DNA of 64,000 nt, taken from an uncultured Paracoccaceae bacterium (GTDB lineage: Bacteria; Pseudomonadota; Alphaproteobacteria; Rhodobacterales; Rhodobacteraceae). Where the stretch lies: the NCBI GenBank assembly GCA_947489445.1, contig CANLDN010000006.1:1-64000 (forward strand), read 5' to 3'. The notes under the pieces were generated by a model. It saw nothing but the letters and a program-made list of their open reading frames with translations. It did no database searches and was not told where the DNA came from. Below are positions 48,053 through 56,513 of this stretch, one piece after another; the stretch's first letter is position 1; the number at the start of each line of letters is the position of its first letter. Made by a program: the position numbers and the translations under genes.

Positions 48053-49051
48053 ATGTCCGCTGATTTCCTTTATGGCATTGAAGTCATAATCAACGGCCTG
48101 ATGGCCGGGGTGCTTTATGCGCTTGTCGCCCTCGGCTTCGTCCTGATCTTCAAGGCGTCGGGCATCTTCAATTATGCCCAGGGGGTCATGGCGCTTTTCG
48201 CGGCCCTGACCCTTGTGGGGATCATGGAGGGCCAAGTCCCCTTTGGTCATCTGATCAACGCGATTTTCGGGACAGATGTGCACCATTTCGGGTGGGAGGT
48301 CCCGGCGCTGTTGGCGATTGCCTTTACCGTACTGATTATGATCGGTTTTGCCTGGGCGGTGCAGCGCTTTGTCTTTCGACATCTGGTGGGGCAGGAGCCG
48401 ATCATTCTGTTCATGGCGACGATCGGTCTGGCCTATTTCCTTGAAGGTGTGGGTGATCTGATGTGGGGCTCTGACATCAAGACGCTGGCACTGGGCTTGC
48501 CGCAGGGCGGGTCATTGGCGGTCGAGGAATGGACCGCAGGTTTGGGTGGCGATGATTTCTACGGCTTCTTTATCGACAAGCTGGATATGGTAGCCACATT
48601 GGTCGCCGCGGTGCTGGTCATCAGTCTGGTCGTCTTTGCCCAATATACCAAGCAGGGTCGTGCGATGCGTGCGGTTGCCGATGATCATCAGGCGGCGCTG
48701 AGCGTGGGCATTTCATTGAACTTTATCTGGGTGCTGGTCTGGTCGCTGGCGGGGATCGTGGCGTTGGTGGCAGGGGTCATGTGGGGCGCGAAATCAGGCG
48801 TGCAATTCTCGCTCTCGCTGATCGCGCTCAAGGCGCTGCCGGTCTTGATGCTGGGTGGCTTCACCTCGATCCCCGGGGCCATCGTCGGCGGGTTGATCAT
48901 CGGTGTGGGCGAGAAACTGTTCGAATACACCATCGGCGCGCCATACCTTGGCGGGGCGACTGAAAACTGGTTCGCCTATATGCTGGCCCTGATCTTTCTG
49001 GTTTTCCGGCCGCAGGGATTGTTCGGCGAAAAGATTATCGAGAGAGTATGA
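48053..49051 (+). CDS. livH: branched-chain-type ABC permease LivH
   Basis: This 332-residue inner-membrane permease has about eight to nine helices. It contains GVLYALVALGFVLIFKASGIFNYAQGVMALFAAL at the N terminus and GRAMRAVADDHQAALSVGISLNFIWVLVWSLAGIVALVAGVMWG, the ATPase-contact region. It pairs with LivM. Its stop overlaps the start of the following 82-residue gene. Confidence 0.93.
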   Translation: MSADFLYGIEVIINGLMAGVLYALVALGFVLIFKASGIFNYAQGVMALFAALTLVGIMEGQVPFGHLINAIFGTDVHHFGWEVPALLAIAFTVLIMIGFAWAVQRFVFRHLVGQEPIILFMATIGLAYFLEGVGDLMWGSDIKTLALGLPQGGSLAVEEWTAGLGGDDFYGFFIDKLDMVATLVAAVLVISLVVFAQYTKQGRAMRAVADDHQAALSVGISLNFIWVLVWSLAGIVALVAGVMWGAKSGVQFSLSLIALKALPVLMLGGFTSIPGAIVGGLIIGVGEKLFEYTIGAPYLGGATENWFAYMLALIFLVFRPQGLFGEKIIERV

Positions 49052-49296
49052 TGGACGACCTGACACTAAAACTCATCCGAAAGGCACCGACGATACTTGT
49101 TGGGATTGCGATTGCCTTGTTCATCGGCAGCCTGGTGAACGCCTTTTCGACCATTCAATCGCTGCAGGGGCAGGGCATCAATCTTGTTCAGTACATGTTT
49201 TCCATCTTATTCAGCGCCCTCTACCAGCCAGCGATATTGATCGCGTGGGCGGCGGCGGTGCACTACCTGTCTCTTATTGCCATGCGGAGGGTCTAG
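49048..49296 (+). CDS. 82-residue membrane microprotein within the liv operon
   Basis: This small protein has two hydrophobic segments: TILVGIAIALFIGSLVNAF (about residues 15-33) and YMFSILFSALYQPAILIAWAAAVHYLSLI (about 49-77). Its start overlaps the livH stop (ATGA) and GGAGG for livM lies at its end, so it is translated as part of the operon. I do not recognise a family. Its place between the two permease genes suggests an accessory subunit of the importer, but that is inference. ATG 49051 is an alternative start. Confidence 0.75.
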   Translation: MMDDLTLKLIRKAPTILVGIAIALFIGSLVNAFSTIQSLQGQGINLVQYMFSILFSALYQPAILIAWAAAVHYLSLIAMRRV

Positions 49297-49297
49297 G

Positions 49298-50374
49298 ATG
49301 CTTTATCGTGAAGCCGGGGATTTCAAAACCTCCTACCATGCCGACAACCAGACCTTTCCGATCAAGTTCGACCGGATCGGGTTCTGGATCACCATGGTGA
49401 TTGCGTTCCTCGTGATCCCGTTCATGATCAACGACTACTGGGCCAATGCGATCTTTGTGCCTTTCCTAATCTACGCCATCGCGGCCATCGGGCTGAATAT
49501 TCTGACCGGTTATTGCGGTCAGGTATCGTTGGGCACAGGCGGGTTTATGGCGGTGGGGGCCTATGCCTGCTACAAGCTGATGACGGCCTTCCCGGATGTG
49601 TCCATCGTCATCCACATCATCCTCGCGGGGGGTATCACGGCCGCGGTCGGAGCAGCCTTTGGTCTGCCATCCTTGCGGATCAAGGGTTTTTACCTCGCCG
49701 TCGCCACACTGGCCGCGCAGTTCTTTCTGGTCTGGCTCTTTAACAAGGTGTCGTGGTTCTACAACTACTCTGCCTCGGGCCAGATCAACGCGCCGGAGCG
49801 GTTTGTTGCGGGTGTTGCTGTGACAGGGCCGAACACCGATCCTTGGGCGCAATACATGATCTGTCTGGTGTTTCTGACAGTCTGCGCCCTGATCGCACGG
49901 AACCTGACACGCGGCACCATTGGGCGATCATGGATGGCGATCCGCGATATGGACATCGCGGCAGAGATTATCGGGGTGAACCCGCTCAAGGCCAAGCTGA
50001 CCGCCTTTGCGGTGTCATCCTTTTTCATCGGTATCTCGGGCGCTCTGTTTTTTGCAGTCTATCTGGGCGCGGTTGAGGTGGGTGAGGCGTTCGGCATCCA
50101 GAAATCATTCCTCGTCCTGTTCATGATCATCATCGGTGGGCTTGGGTCGATCTTTGGCTGCTTTGCGGGGGCGGCGTTCCTGGTGCTGCTGCCTGTCGCA
50201 TTGAAGGTGATCGGCGTTGATGTGCTAGGCTGGCCCACAGACCTTGTGTCGCATCTGAACCTGGTCATTGTGGGCGCTCTGATCATGTTCTTCCTGATCA
50301 AGGAACCGCATGGGCTGGCGCAGCTGTGGCGCTTGGCGAAAGAAAAATTACGGCTTTGGCCGTTCCCCTATTAG
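49298..50374 (+). CDS. livM: branched-chain-type ABC permease LivM
   Basis: This 358-residue permease has a hydrophilic N-terminal tail of about 30 residues, then eight to ten helices. AAIGLNILTGYCGQVSLGTGGFMAVGAYACY is the typical LivM start, and IGRSWMAIRDMDIAAEIIGVNPLKAKLTAFAVSSFFIGISGAL is the ATPase-contact loop. The ATG at 49298 is one base past the microprotein stop and preceded by GGAGG. Seven upstream in-frame codons are rejected because they lie inside the microprotein gene. Confidence 0.93.
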   Translation: MLYREAGDFKTSYHADNQTFPIKFDRIGFWITMVIAFLVIPFMINDYWANAIFVPFLIYAIAAIGLNILTGYCGQVSLGTGGFMAVGAYACYKLMTAFPDVSIVIHIILAGGITAAVGAAFGLPSLRIKGFYLAVATLAAQFFLVWLFNKVSWFYNYSASGQINAPERFVAGVAVTGPNTDPWAQYMICLVFLTVCALIARNLTRGTIGRSWMAIRDMDIAAEIIGVNPLKAKLTAFAVSSFFIGISGALFFAVYLGAVEVGEAFGIQKSFLVLFMIIIGGLGSIFGCFAGAAFLVLLPVALKVIGVDVLGWPTDLVSHLNLVIVGALIMFFLIKEPHGLAQLWRLAKEKLRLWPFPY

Positions 50375-50393
50375 GTGCGCATGAACGCGCACC
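50374..50393 (+). promoter_or_regulatory. hairpin between livM and livK
   Basis: GGTGCGC (50374-50380) pairs exactly with GCGCACC (50387-50393) over a 6-nt loop, starting on the last base of the livM stop codon. It lacks a T-run. Together with the hairpin after livK it would give livK its own stable mRNA segment, fitting the higher need for binding protein. Confidence 0.55.
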
Positions 50394-50431
50394 CTACGAC
50401 AATCGGAAAAACCTATGGGAGGAAACAACCG

Positions 50432-51715
50432 ATGAAAATGAAGACACTGGCCGCAATGGCCTTGGCGGGCACACTGGCCGCTGGTCCTGCGCTGGCAGAA
50501 CTGGTCATTCCTGACCTTAGCTATCGTACCGGCCCTTATGCGGCAGGCGGCACACCGTTTTCGGACGGGTATCAGGACTACTTTGCCTTGCTGAACGCGC
50601 GCGATGGCGGCATCGGCGGCGAGGCGGTGCGCATCGTGGAATGCGAAACCGGCTATAACACCGAAAAAGGTGTGGAATGCTACGAGGCGACCAAGGGCGA
50701 AGGCGCGCTGATCTATCAACCGCTGTCCACTGGCATCACATACCAGTTGATCCCTAAAGCCACCGCAGATGAAATCCCGATCCATACCATGGGCTATGGC
50801 CGGACCTCTGCCGCGAATGGTGAGGTATTTAACTGGGTCTTCAACTACCCCGCCAACTACTGGGATGCCGCATCGGTGGCAGTGAATTACCTGCTGGACG
50901 AAAATGGTGGGTCACTGGATGGCAAGACTATCGCGCTGGTGTATCACAACTCTGCCTATGGCAAGGAACCTATCCGGACCCTTGAAGTTCTGTCGGAAAT
51001 GCATGGTTTTGAGCTTAGCCAATTGGCTGTCGACCACCCGGGTCAGGAGCAAAAATCGCAGTGGCTGCAAATCCGCCGCGAACGTCCTGATTATGTCCTG
51101 ATGTGGGGCTGGGGCGTCATGAACCAGGTGGCCGTGCAAGAAGCCGCGAATATCGGTTTCCCGATGGAGAACTTCATCGGCAACTGGTGGGCCGGTGCAG
51201 AACATGATGTGACACCCGCAGGCATGGCCGCTGATGGTTACAAATCGCTGAACATGAACCGTGTGGTTGACTACCCGGTTCTGGCTGACATCCAATCCAT
51301 GGTGCATGATGCGGGTAACGCGGCAGGTGACGGTTCCAACCTCGGTTCGGTGCTTTATGTCCGTGGCATGTACGCGGCCATGCTGGCGGCAGAGGCGATT
51401 GCCAAGGCGCAAGAAATCCACGGTGTCTCTGCCGTGACCCCCGCGATGGTCCGCGACGGTATGGAAGCGCTGGAAATCACTGCCGCACGCATGTCCGAAC
51501 TGGGCATGGAAGGTATCGGGCCGGAATTCTCGGTCAGTTGCCAGAACCATGGTGGGTCCGGTCAGGGCCTTGTTCAGCAGTGGAACGCTGCTGACGGTGT
51601 CTGGGTCCCGCTGACGGACTTTATCCAGCCCGATGACAGCGTCACCGATCCGCTGGTTGCTGAAGATTCCATGGCCTTCGCGTCGGAAAGCAACATCACA
51701 CCAGGTTGCCTTTGA
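50432..51715 (+). CDS. livK: branched-chain-type ABC substrate-binding protein LivK
   Basis: This 427-residue periplasmic binding protein has a Sec signal (MKMKTLAAMALAGTLAAGPALAELVIPD, cut near residue 22). The mature part follows the Leu/Ile/Val-binding fold (YRTGPYAAGGTPFSDGYQDYFALLNARDGGIGGEAVRIVECETGYNTEKGVECYEATKGEG). Members linked to an acyl-CoA synthetase often bind aromatic or other organic acids, not amino acids. The start at 50432 follows GGGAGGAAAC. Confidence 0.92.
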   Translation: MKMKTLAAMALAGTLAAGPALAELVIPDLSYRTGPYAAGGTPFSDGYQDYFALLNARDGGIGGEAVRIVECETGYNTEKGVECYEATKGEGALIYQPLSTGITYQLIPKATADEIPIHTMGYGRTSAANGEVFNWVFNYPANYWDAASVAVNYLLDENGGSLDGKTIALVYHNSAYGKEPIRTLEVLSEMHGFELSQLAVDHPGQEQKSQWLQIRRERPDYVLMWGWGVMNQVAVQEAANIGFPMENFIGNWWAGAEHDVTPAGMAADGYKSLNMNRVVDYPVLADIQSMVHDAGNAAGDGSNLGSVLYVRGMYAAMLAAEAIAKAQEIHGVSAVTPAMVRDGMEALEITAARMSELGMEGIGPEFSVSCQNHGGSGQGLVQQWNAADGVWVPLTDFIQPDDSVTDPLVAEDSMAFASESNITPGCL

Positions 51716-51725
51716 TCGAACCAAA

Positions 51726-51751
51726 GCGGGCGGCTTTCCTGAGCCGCCCGC
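51726..51751 (+). terminator. strong GC hairpin after livK
   Basis: GCGGGCGGCT (51726-51735) pairs perfectly with AGCCGCCCGC (51742-51751) over a 6-nt loop, 11 bp after the livK stop. Only CATCTCTAAT follows, so termination is probably partial. It would reduce livF expression relative to livK or protect the livK 3' end. Confidence 0.7.
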
Positions 51752-51771
51752 ATCTCTAATGGAGACACGCC

Positions 51772-52593
51772 ATGCTGGACACCGCCAAGACAGAGACCCT
51801 GCTAGAGGTCAACAATATCGAGGTGATCTACAATCATGTGATCCTCGTGCTGAAAGGTGTTTCCCTGAACGTGCCCAAGGGCGGGATTACGGCCCTGCTT
51901 GGTGGTAACGGTGCGGGCAAGACGACGACACTCAAGGCGATCTCTAATCTGCTGCATTCCGAACGTGGTGAGGTCACCAAAGGCACAATCAGTTATCGGG
52001 GCGAGCGTGTGCAAGACCAGTCCCCAGAGGCGCTTGTGAAGAAGGGTGTGGTCCAGGTCATGGAGGGGCGGCATTGCTTTGAGCATTTGACGGTTGAGGA
52101 AAACCTGATGACTGGCGCTTATACCCGTCGGGATGGGTCAGGCGCTGTCAGCGCCGACCTTGATATGGTTTATACCTATTTTCCGCGTCTCAAAGAGCGG
52201 CGCAAATCCCAAGCTGGTTACACGTCCGGTGGCGAACAACAGATGTGCGCCATCGGGCGGGCACTGATGTCCCGGCCTGAAACGATCCTGTTGGACGAAC
52301 CGTCCATGGGCTTGGCCCCGCAACTGGTCGAAGAGATTTTTACCATTGTCAAAAACCTCAACGAGAAGGAAGGTGTATCCTTCCTTCTTGCCGAGCAGAA
52401 CACCAATGTGGCCCTGCGGTTCGCACACCAAGGCTACATCCTCGAAAGCGGGCGCGTCGTGATGGAAGGACCCGCCGCAGAACTGCGCGAGAACCCAGAT
52501 GTCAAAGAGTTCTACCTTGGTATGTCCGACGAAGGGCGCAAATCCTTCCGTGATGTGCGCAGCTACCGGCGCAGAAAACGCTGGTTGGCATAG
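51772..52593 (+). CDS. livF: branched-chain-type ABC transporter ATPase LivF
   Basis: This 273-residue second ATPase of the importer has Walker A LLGGNGAGKTTTLKAISNL, GVVQVMEGRHCFEHLTVEENLMTG (LivF-specific), signature YTSGGEQQMCAIGRALMSRP and Walker B TILLDEPSMGLAPQLVEEIF. It ends the operon; the next gene starts 90 bp downstream. The C terminus (SYRRRKRWLA) is longer and more basic than in typical LivF proteins of about 235 residues. Confidence 0.93.
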   Translation: MLDTAKTETLLEVNNIEVIYNHVILVLKGVSLNVPKGGITALLGGNGAGKTTTLKAISNLLHSERGEVTKGTISYRGERVQDQSPEALVKKGVVQVMEGRHCFEHLTVEENLMTGAYTRRDGSGAVSADLDMVYTYFPRLKERRKSQAGYTSGGEQQMCAIGRALMSRPETILLDEPSMGLAPQLVEEIFTIVKNLNEKEGVSFLLAEQNTNVALRFAHQGYILESGRVVMEGPAAELRENPDVKEFYLGMSDEGRKSFRDVRSYRRRKRWLA

Positions 52594-52683
52594 GGTTATC
52601 GCCCATCAACCGCGTCAGGCGGCGATGTCGCATGAGGGGATCGTGATCTTGCCGACATGCTTGGCTTGAGATAGCCGGGTGGA

Positions 52684-54342
52684 ATGAAAGCCAGTGCATC
52701 CAAGATAACTTCGATCCGGCCCGTCATGCGCGTAGGGATTGGTGCCTTGGCCACGTTAGTGGCTGTTTTGTGCTTTTTGCCTTACTTTGCTGTCTTGACG
52801 GCGGCGCTTGCAGGGTCCGTTGATACCTTGACCCATCTGGCTGAAACCGTTCTTTGGCGATACACGCGCGATACCTTTGTCTTGGTGACCGTCGTGATGA
52901 TCGCGACCGCATTCATTGGGGCAGGTGCGGCTTGGCTTGTCACCATGACAGAATTCCCGGGACGTCGCTGGTTAGAGATCGCGCTAGCCCTTCCGCTGGC
53001 TTTCCCGGCCTATGTGCTTGCTTATGGTTATACGCATATTCTGGATCACCCCGGCATCGTACAATCGACCCTGCGTGATCTGATGGGGTGGGGGCCGCGA
53101 GACTACTGGTTTCCGGAAATACGTTCGCTGGGCGGTGCGGCTGCGATGTTATCGCTTGTGCTTTATCCATATGTCTACCTGCTCGCGCGGGCAGCGTTTT
53201 CTGTGCAAAGCGGATCGGCATTTCTGGCGGCGCGGGTCCTTGGCCGCAATCCGTTGCAAGCCTGTATCTCGGTATCGCTGCCGATGGCGCGCCCTGCTAT
53301 CGCGGCAGGCGTGTTATTGGTTGCGATGGAGACGATCGCGGATTTCGGCACTGTGGCCTATTTCGGTGTGCAGACGTTTTCCGTTGGTATCTACACAAGC
53401 TGGTTTGCGATGGCTGACCGGGCAGCCGCTGCCCAATTATCGCTTGGGCTGCTGGCCTTTGCTTTGCTGTTGGCCTTCATGGAACGTTACAGCCGTGGAA
53501 ACGCGGCCTATATCGATAGCCGTCGCAAGGCCCCGATGGAACGCATCGCGCTGAGCCGACGGTGGCAGGCTACGGCTTTCGTGTTTTGCTTTCTGCCCGT
53601 CTTGCTGGGTGTCATCGTGCCGGTCATTACTTTGTTCAGCATGGCGATTGGGTCTGAGCAGGATTTGTTGAGCCCGCGATATATGGGGTTTATCCGTAAT
53701 TCGGTGACGCTGGCATCCATTGCGGCGTTGGTCACTGTGATTGCCGCAATGCTGCTGGGTACCCTGAACCGGGTGAAGGGGACACGGATCACAGCGATCT
53801 CGCTTTATCTGGGTCGGATTGGCTATGCCGTGCCAGGTGGTGTGATTGCGGTGGGGCTGTTGGTGCCTTTTGCGCTCTTTGACAATACCCTTGATGCCTG
53901 GATGCGGGCGACATTTGATATCTCGACCGGGTTATTGCTGACCGGATCAATCTGGTTGCTGATTGCGGCATATATGATCCGGTTTCTTGCTGCCGCAATC
54001 GGGGCCTATGAAGGCGGGATCGCCTCGGTCGGGACGAATATTGATGCTGCCGCGCGCACGCTAGGCGCCGATCTGCCGGGATTGGTGCGCCGGGTGCATA
54101 TGCCCATTTTACGGACCAGCTTGCTGACTGCCGGATTGATCGTCTTTGTCGATGTGATGAAGGAATTGCCCGCGACGCTGATCATGCGCCCGTTCAATTA
54201 TGATACGTTGGCTGTGCAGGCTTACAGGCTGGCATCAGATGAACGGCTCAGCGGGGCGGCGGTGCCCAGCCTTGTGATCGCGGCCATCGGTCTGATCCCG
54301 GTCATCCTGCTATGCCGCCGGATGCGTCGGGGCGTGTCATGA
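52684..54342 (+). CDS. fbpB: ferric iron ABC permease FbpB
   Basis: This 552-residue protein has two fused permease domains of about six helices each (residues 20-270 and 295-545), as in FbpB/AfuB/SfuB. Each half has an EAA-type loop (LGRNPLQACISVSLPMARPAIAAG and LGADLPGLVRRVHMPILRTSLLTAG). It should move Fe3+ delivered by FbpA. GGGTGGA precedes the ATG. It is convergent with fbpA, not co-transcribed with it, and the ATPase FbpC is missing from the window. Confidence 0.9.
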   Translation: MKASASKITSIRPVMRVGIGALATLVAVLCFLPYFAVLTAALAGSVDTLTHLAETVLWRYTRDTFVLVTVVMIATAFIGAGAAWLVTMTEFPGRRWLEIALALPLAFPAYVLAYGYTHILDHPGIVQSTLRDLMGWGPRDYWFPEIRSLGGAAAMLSLVLYPYVYLLARAAFSVQSGSAFLAARVLGRNPLQACISVSLPMARPAIAAGVLLVAMETIADFGTVAYFGVQTFSVGIYTSWFAMADRAAAAQLSLGLLAFALLLAFMERYSRGNAAYIDSRRKAPMERIALSRRWQATAFVFCFLPVLLGVIVPVITLFSMAIGSEQDLLSPRYMGFIRNSVTLASIAALVTVIAAMLLGTLNRVKGTRITAISLYLGRIGYAVPGGVIAVGLLVPFALFDNTLDAWMRATFDISTGLLLTGSIWLLIAAYMIRFLAAAIGAYEGGIASVGTNIDAAARTLGADLPGLVRRVHMPILRTSLLTAGLIVFVDVMKELPATLIMRPFNYDTLAVQAYRLASDERLSGAAVPSLVIAAIGLIPVILLCRRMRRGVS

Positions 54343-54369
54343 AAAAAGGGCGCCCCGTTTGGGACGCCC
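54342..54369 (-). terminator. intrinsic terminator of fbpA
   Basis: On the minus strand 54369-54362 pairs with 54355-54348 (8 bp including one G-U) over a 6-nt loop, followed by six T's at 54347-54342. It lies 21 bp past the fbpA stop and abuts the fbpB stop on the other strand. Confidence 0.85.
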
Positions 54370-54390
54370 CGTGCCGGGAAGCGGCAGCTG

Positions 54391-55416
54391 TTATTCCCAA
54401 CCGACCTGATTGAATATCTGCTGTGCGGTGGGAACGTTCTTGGCGACGGCGCTAAGGTCCACCGCATCGGGCCGGAAGATACCCAAGGCAGCGACGGATT
54501 CAGAAAGCCCAACGCCCGGAACGGCGGGGTATTCGTCATTGCCCGCGCTGAAATACTGCTGTGCCTGATCCGACGCCAGATACTCCATAAACTTAATGGC
54601 GTTGTCGCGGTTGGGTGCATTTGCAGCCACGCCGCCACCCGACAGGTTCATATGCGCGCCTTCTGCGTTTTGCGCAGGGAAGATCCAGCCGATGTTGGCC
54701 ATGGCTTCCTGATCAAGCCCGTCCACATCTTTGCGCAAGGCGCGTGCGAAGTAGTAGGTGTTCGAAATCGAGATGTCGCATTCACCCGATACCAGACCGC
54801 GCAGTTGGTCCGTATCACCGCCCTGCGGTGCGCGGGCAAAGTTATTGACGACGCCTTCGGCCCAGCCCGTTGCAGCCTCAACCCCGTGGTTTTCGATCAC
54901 GGCGGATAGCAGGGTTTGCGAATAGACGTTCGACGAAGACCGGTGGCAGACCAGACCTTCGTAGGCCGGATCAGCAAGGGCGACATAATCCAGCGGCGGG
55001 TTCGTCACATCGGTCTTGTCGTAGAAGATGATCCGGGCGCGCTGGCTGAAGCCGAACCATTGGTTATCAGCATCCTGCAGGTAGGCGGGTACTCGCGTTT
55101 CAAGCGTATCGCTTTCAATCGACTGCAGCACACCGGCATTCTTGGCCCGTTCCAGCCGCGAGGTATCGACCGTCAACAATACGTCAGCGGGTGAGTTTGC
55201 ACCCTCGGCTTCCATACGGGCGATAAGTTCGTCGGCATTACCTTCGATGCGGTTTATGGTGATGCCCGTCAAATCAGTGAAGTCAGAATACAGCCGCTCA
55301 TCCGTGTCATAGTGGCGGGATGAATAAAGGTTGAGCTCTCCTTCGGCCAATGCATTTGTAGCAAGAACGCTCGCGGTTGCAGCCAGCACAAACCGGACTG
55401 ATGTCTTAGTCGTCAT
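54391..55416 (-). CDS. fbpA: ferric iron ABC substrate-binding protein FbpA
   Basis: This 341-residue periplasmic protein has a signal peptide (TSVRFVLAATASVLATNALAEG, cut near residue 24) and LNLYSSRHYDTDERLYSDFTDLTGI at the start of the mature chain. DISISNTYYFARALRKD contains the paired tyrosines that bind Fe3+ in FbpA/FutA proteins. It delivers iron to an FbpB/FbpC importer. It is monocistronic with its own terminator. A short palindrome 18 bp upstream of its start may be an iron-responsive operator. Confidence 0.93.
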   Translation of the reverse strand: MTTKTSVRFVLAATASVLATNALAEGELNLYSSRHYDTDERLYSDFTDLTGITINRIEGNADELIARMEAEGANSPADVLLTVDTSRLERAKNAGVLQSIESDTLETRVPAYLQDADNQWFGFSQRARIIFYDKTDVTNPPLDYVALADPAYEGLVCHRSSSNVYSQTLLSAVIENHGVEAATGWAEGVVNNFARAPQGGDTDQLRGLVSGECDISISNTYYFARALRKDVDGLDQEAMANIGWIFPAQNAEGAHMNLSGGGVAANAPNRDNAIKFMEYLASDQAQQYFSAGNDEYPAVPGVGLSESVAALGIFRPDAVDLSAVAKNVPTAQQIFNQVGWE

Positions 55417-55433
55417 GATCGAATCCTTTTCAC

Positions 55434-55446
55434 GAGTATTTTACTC
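55434..55446. promoter_or_regulatory. GAGTA-N3-TACTC dyad upstream of fbpA
   Basis: This exact 5-3-5 inverted repeat is 18-30 bp upstream of the fbpA start, where a repressor would block transcription. Iron-uptake genes in Rhodobacterales are usually controlled by RirA, Irr or the Iron-Rhodo-box factor. I cannot match this dyad firmly to any of those consensus sites. Confidence 0.4.
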
Positions 55447-55806
55447 AGGAAACGTTTTAACGCCGTTTTTTCTGGTGTCCAGTATCCTGATTAAAATTGT
55501 CAGGTTGACATGGGCAATCAAATCATCAGCCGTATGGTTGCCCTCTGGCCATGCCGACATCTTTGATGGGGAAGCCCCAAAATCGACAGGCACAAGGATT
55601 ACCCAGGATGCGGTTAGACCGGATGTCGCACTTCGCAGCAAATACCGGAGCGGGATGTGACTGCCGCGCTCATTGTTATTGCCGACCCTACATCCACACT
55701 TATTGAAGCGTCCACTATCACGCCAGCGCCGCTGAAAGAGATCTTGCACCGGGCCGACCGTATCGCAAAGGCAACGCCCCTTTTTTTATGTGCTCATTAA
55801 GCCGCC
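55447..55806. other. 360-bp stretch without a confident gene
   Basis: Short frames exist on both strands (for example plus strand up to 55660 and minus 55441-55749), but none has a start signal or recognisable domain. It separates fbpA from the 3' end of the tetR gene. It might contain remnants of a decayed gene. A run of seven T's near 55784-55790 could be part of a plus-strand terminator, but I see no matching stem. Confidence 0.4.
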
Positions 55807-56424
55807 TCAAGCCGCCTCAGGCACGATACGACGCGCAATTTCTGCAAGGATGGTTTCCAAATCTGCAGGCATCTTGTTGTCCGCCAGTTTTCCGTCGATG
55901 CTAAGAAATGACAGCCCGTGGACAAAGCTCCACAACATGAACGCTTTTTGGCGATCTTCGTCTTCTATGACCTGCCTGCCATGACATTTCGCCACTTCCA
56001 TCTGCACGACCGCGAATTTTTCATCACCTAGCGCGTACAGCTTCTGGTCGTCATCGGTGTCCCCTGACCATGTGAACATCAAACGAAATACACCCGGCTC
56101 TGCTGTGGCAAAGCGAATATAGACACGACCAAGAGCGATGATCCTTGCCTGCGTGCCATCAGGGTGGGGGGCGAGTTCGGCCATCATCTGTTCGGATTGA
56201 CGCACCATTCCAGCTGCCGCGACCTCGCGCAGCATTTCTGTTTTGTCCTTGAAGTGCTTATAGGGCGCCGCGGTTGAGACGCCCGCGCGCCTGCATGCCT
56301 CAGAAACCGAAAAATTATCCGGGCCCTTTTCTTCGACGAGTTCGCGAGTTGCTTCAATCAGTTGAGACCGCAAATCACCGTGATGATAGGACGCTCTTTT
56401 TTTGGATTTGCTCTGCATTTTCAT
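55807..56424 (-). CDS. TetR family transcriptional repressor of RND efflux
   Basis: This protein of about 205 residues has an N-terminal DNA-binding domain: YHHGDLRSQLIEATRELVEEKGPDNFSVSEACRRAGVSTAAPYKHFKDKTEMLREVA, with recognition helix near STAAPYKHF. Its helical ligand-binding domain is of the WHG type (AEPGVFRLMFTW). The start is taken at 56424 (MKMQSKSKKR). A longer frame to 56478 would end inside the operator palindrome and is less likely. It is divergent from an RND adaptor gene, the standard layout for a repressor of an efflux pump. Confidence 0.92.
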   Translation of the reverse strand: MKMQSKSKKRASYHHGDLRSQLIEATRELVEEKGPDNFSVSEACRRAGVSTAAPYKHFKDKTEMLREVAAAGMVRQSEQMMAELAPHPDGTQARIIALGRVYIRFATAEPGVFRLMFTWSGDTDDDQKLYALGDEKFAVVQMEVAKCHGRQVIEDEDRQKAFMLWSFVHGLSFLSIDGKLADNKMPADLETILAEIARRIVPEAA

Positions 56425-56457
56425 GATCTGATCTTTTTCATGGCGCGTACCACTTGT

Positions 56458-56499
56458 CAAAGTAAGAGTTTCTAACATATGTTAGAGACTCTTACTTTG
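56458..56499. promoter_or_regulatory. 42-bp near-perfect palindrome, TetR operator
   Basis: The 21 bases to each side of the centre (between 56478 and 56479, core AACATATGTT) are reverse complements except for one mismatched pair. The half site reads CAAAGTAAGAG then T(T/C)TCTAACAT. It sits between the divergent tetR and efflux genes, 34 bp from the tetR start and 14 bp from the adaptor start. One or two repressor dimers bound here would block both promoters. Confidence 0.9.
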
Positions 56500-56513
56500 C
56501 GAGAGGGCATGTC

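Noticed and set aside
55331..55660. Plus-strand frame across the fbpA promoter
   Set aside because: It starts inside the antisense of fbpA and its translation matches nothing I recognise; a pseudogene remnant cannot be shown.
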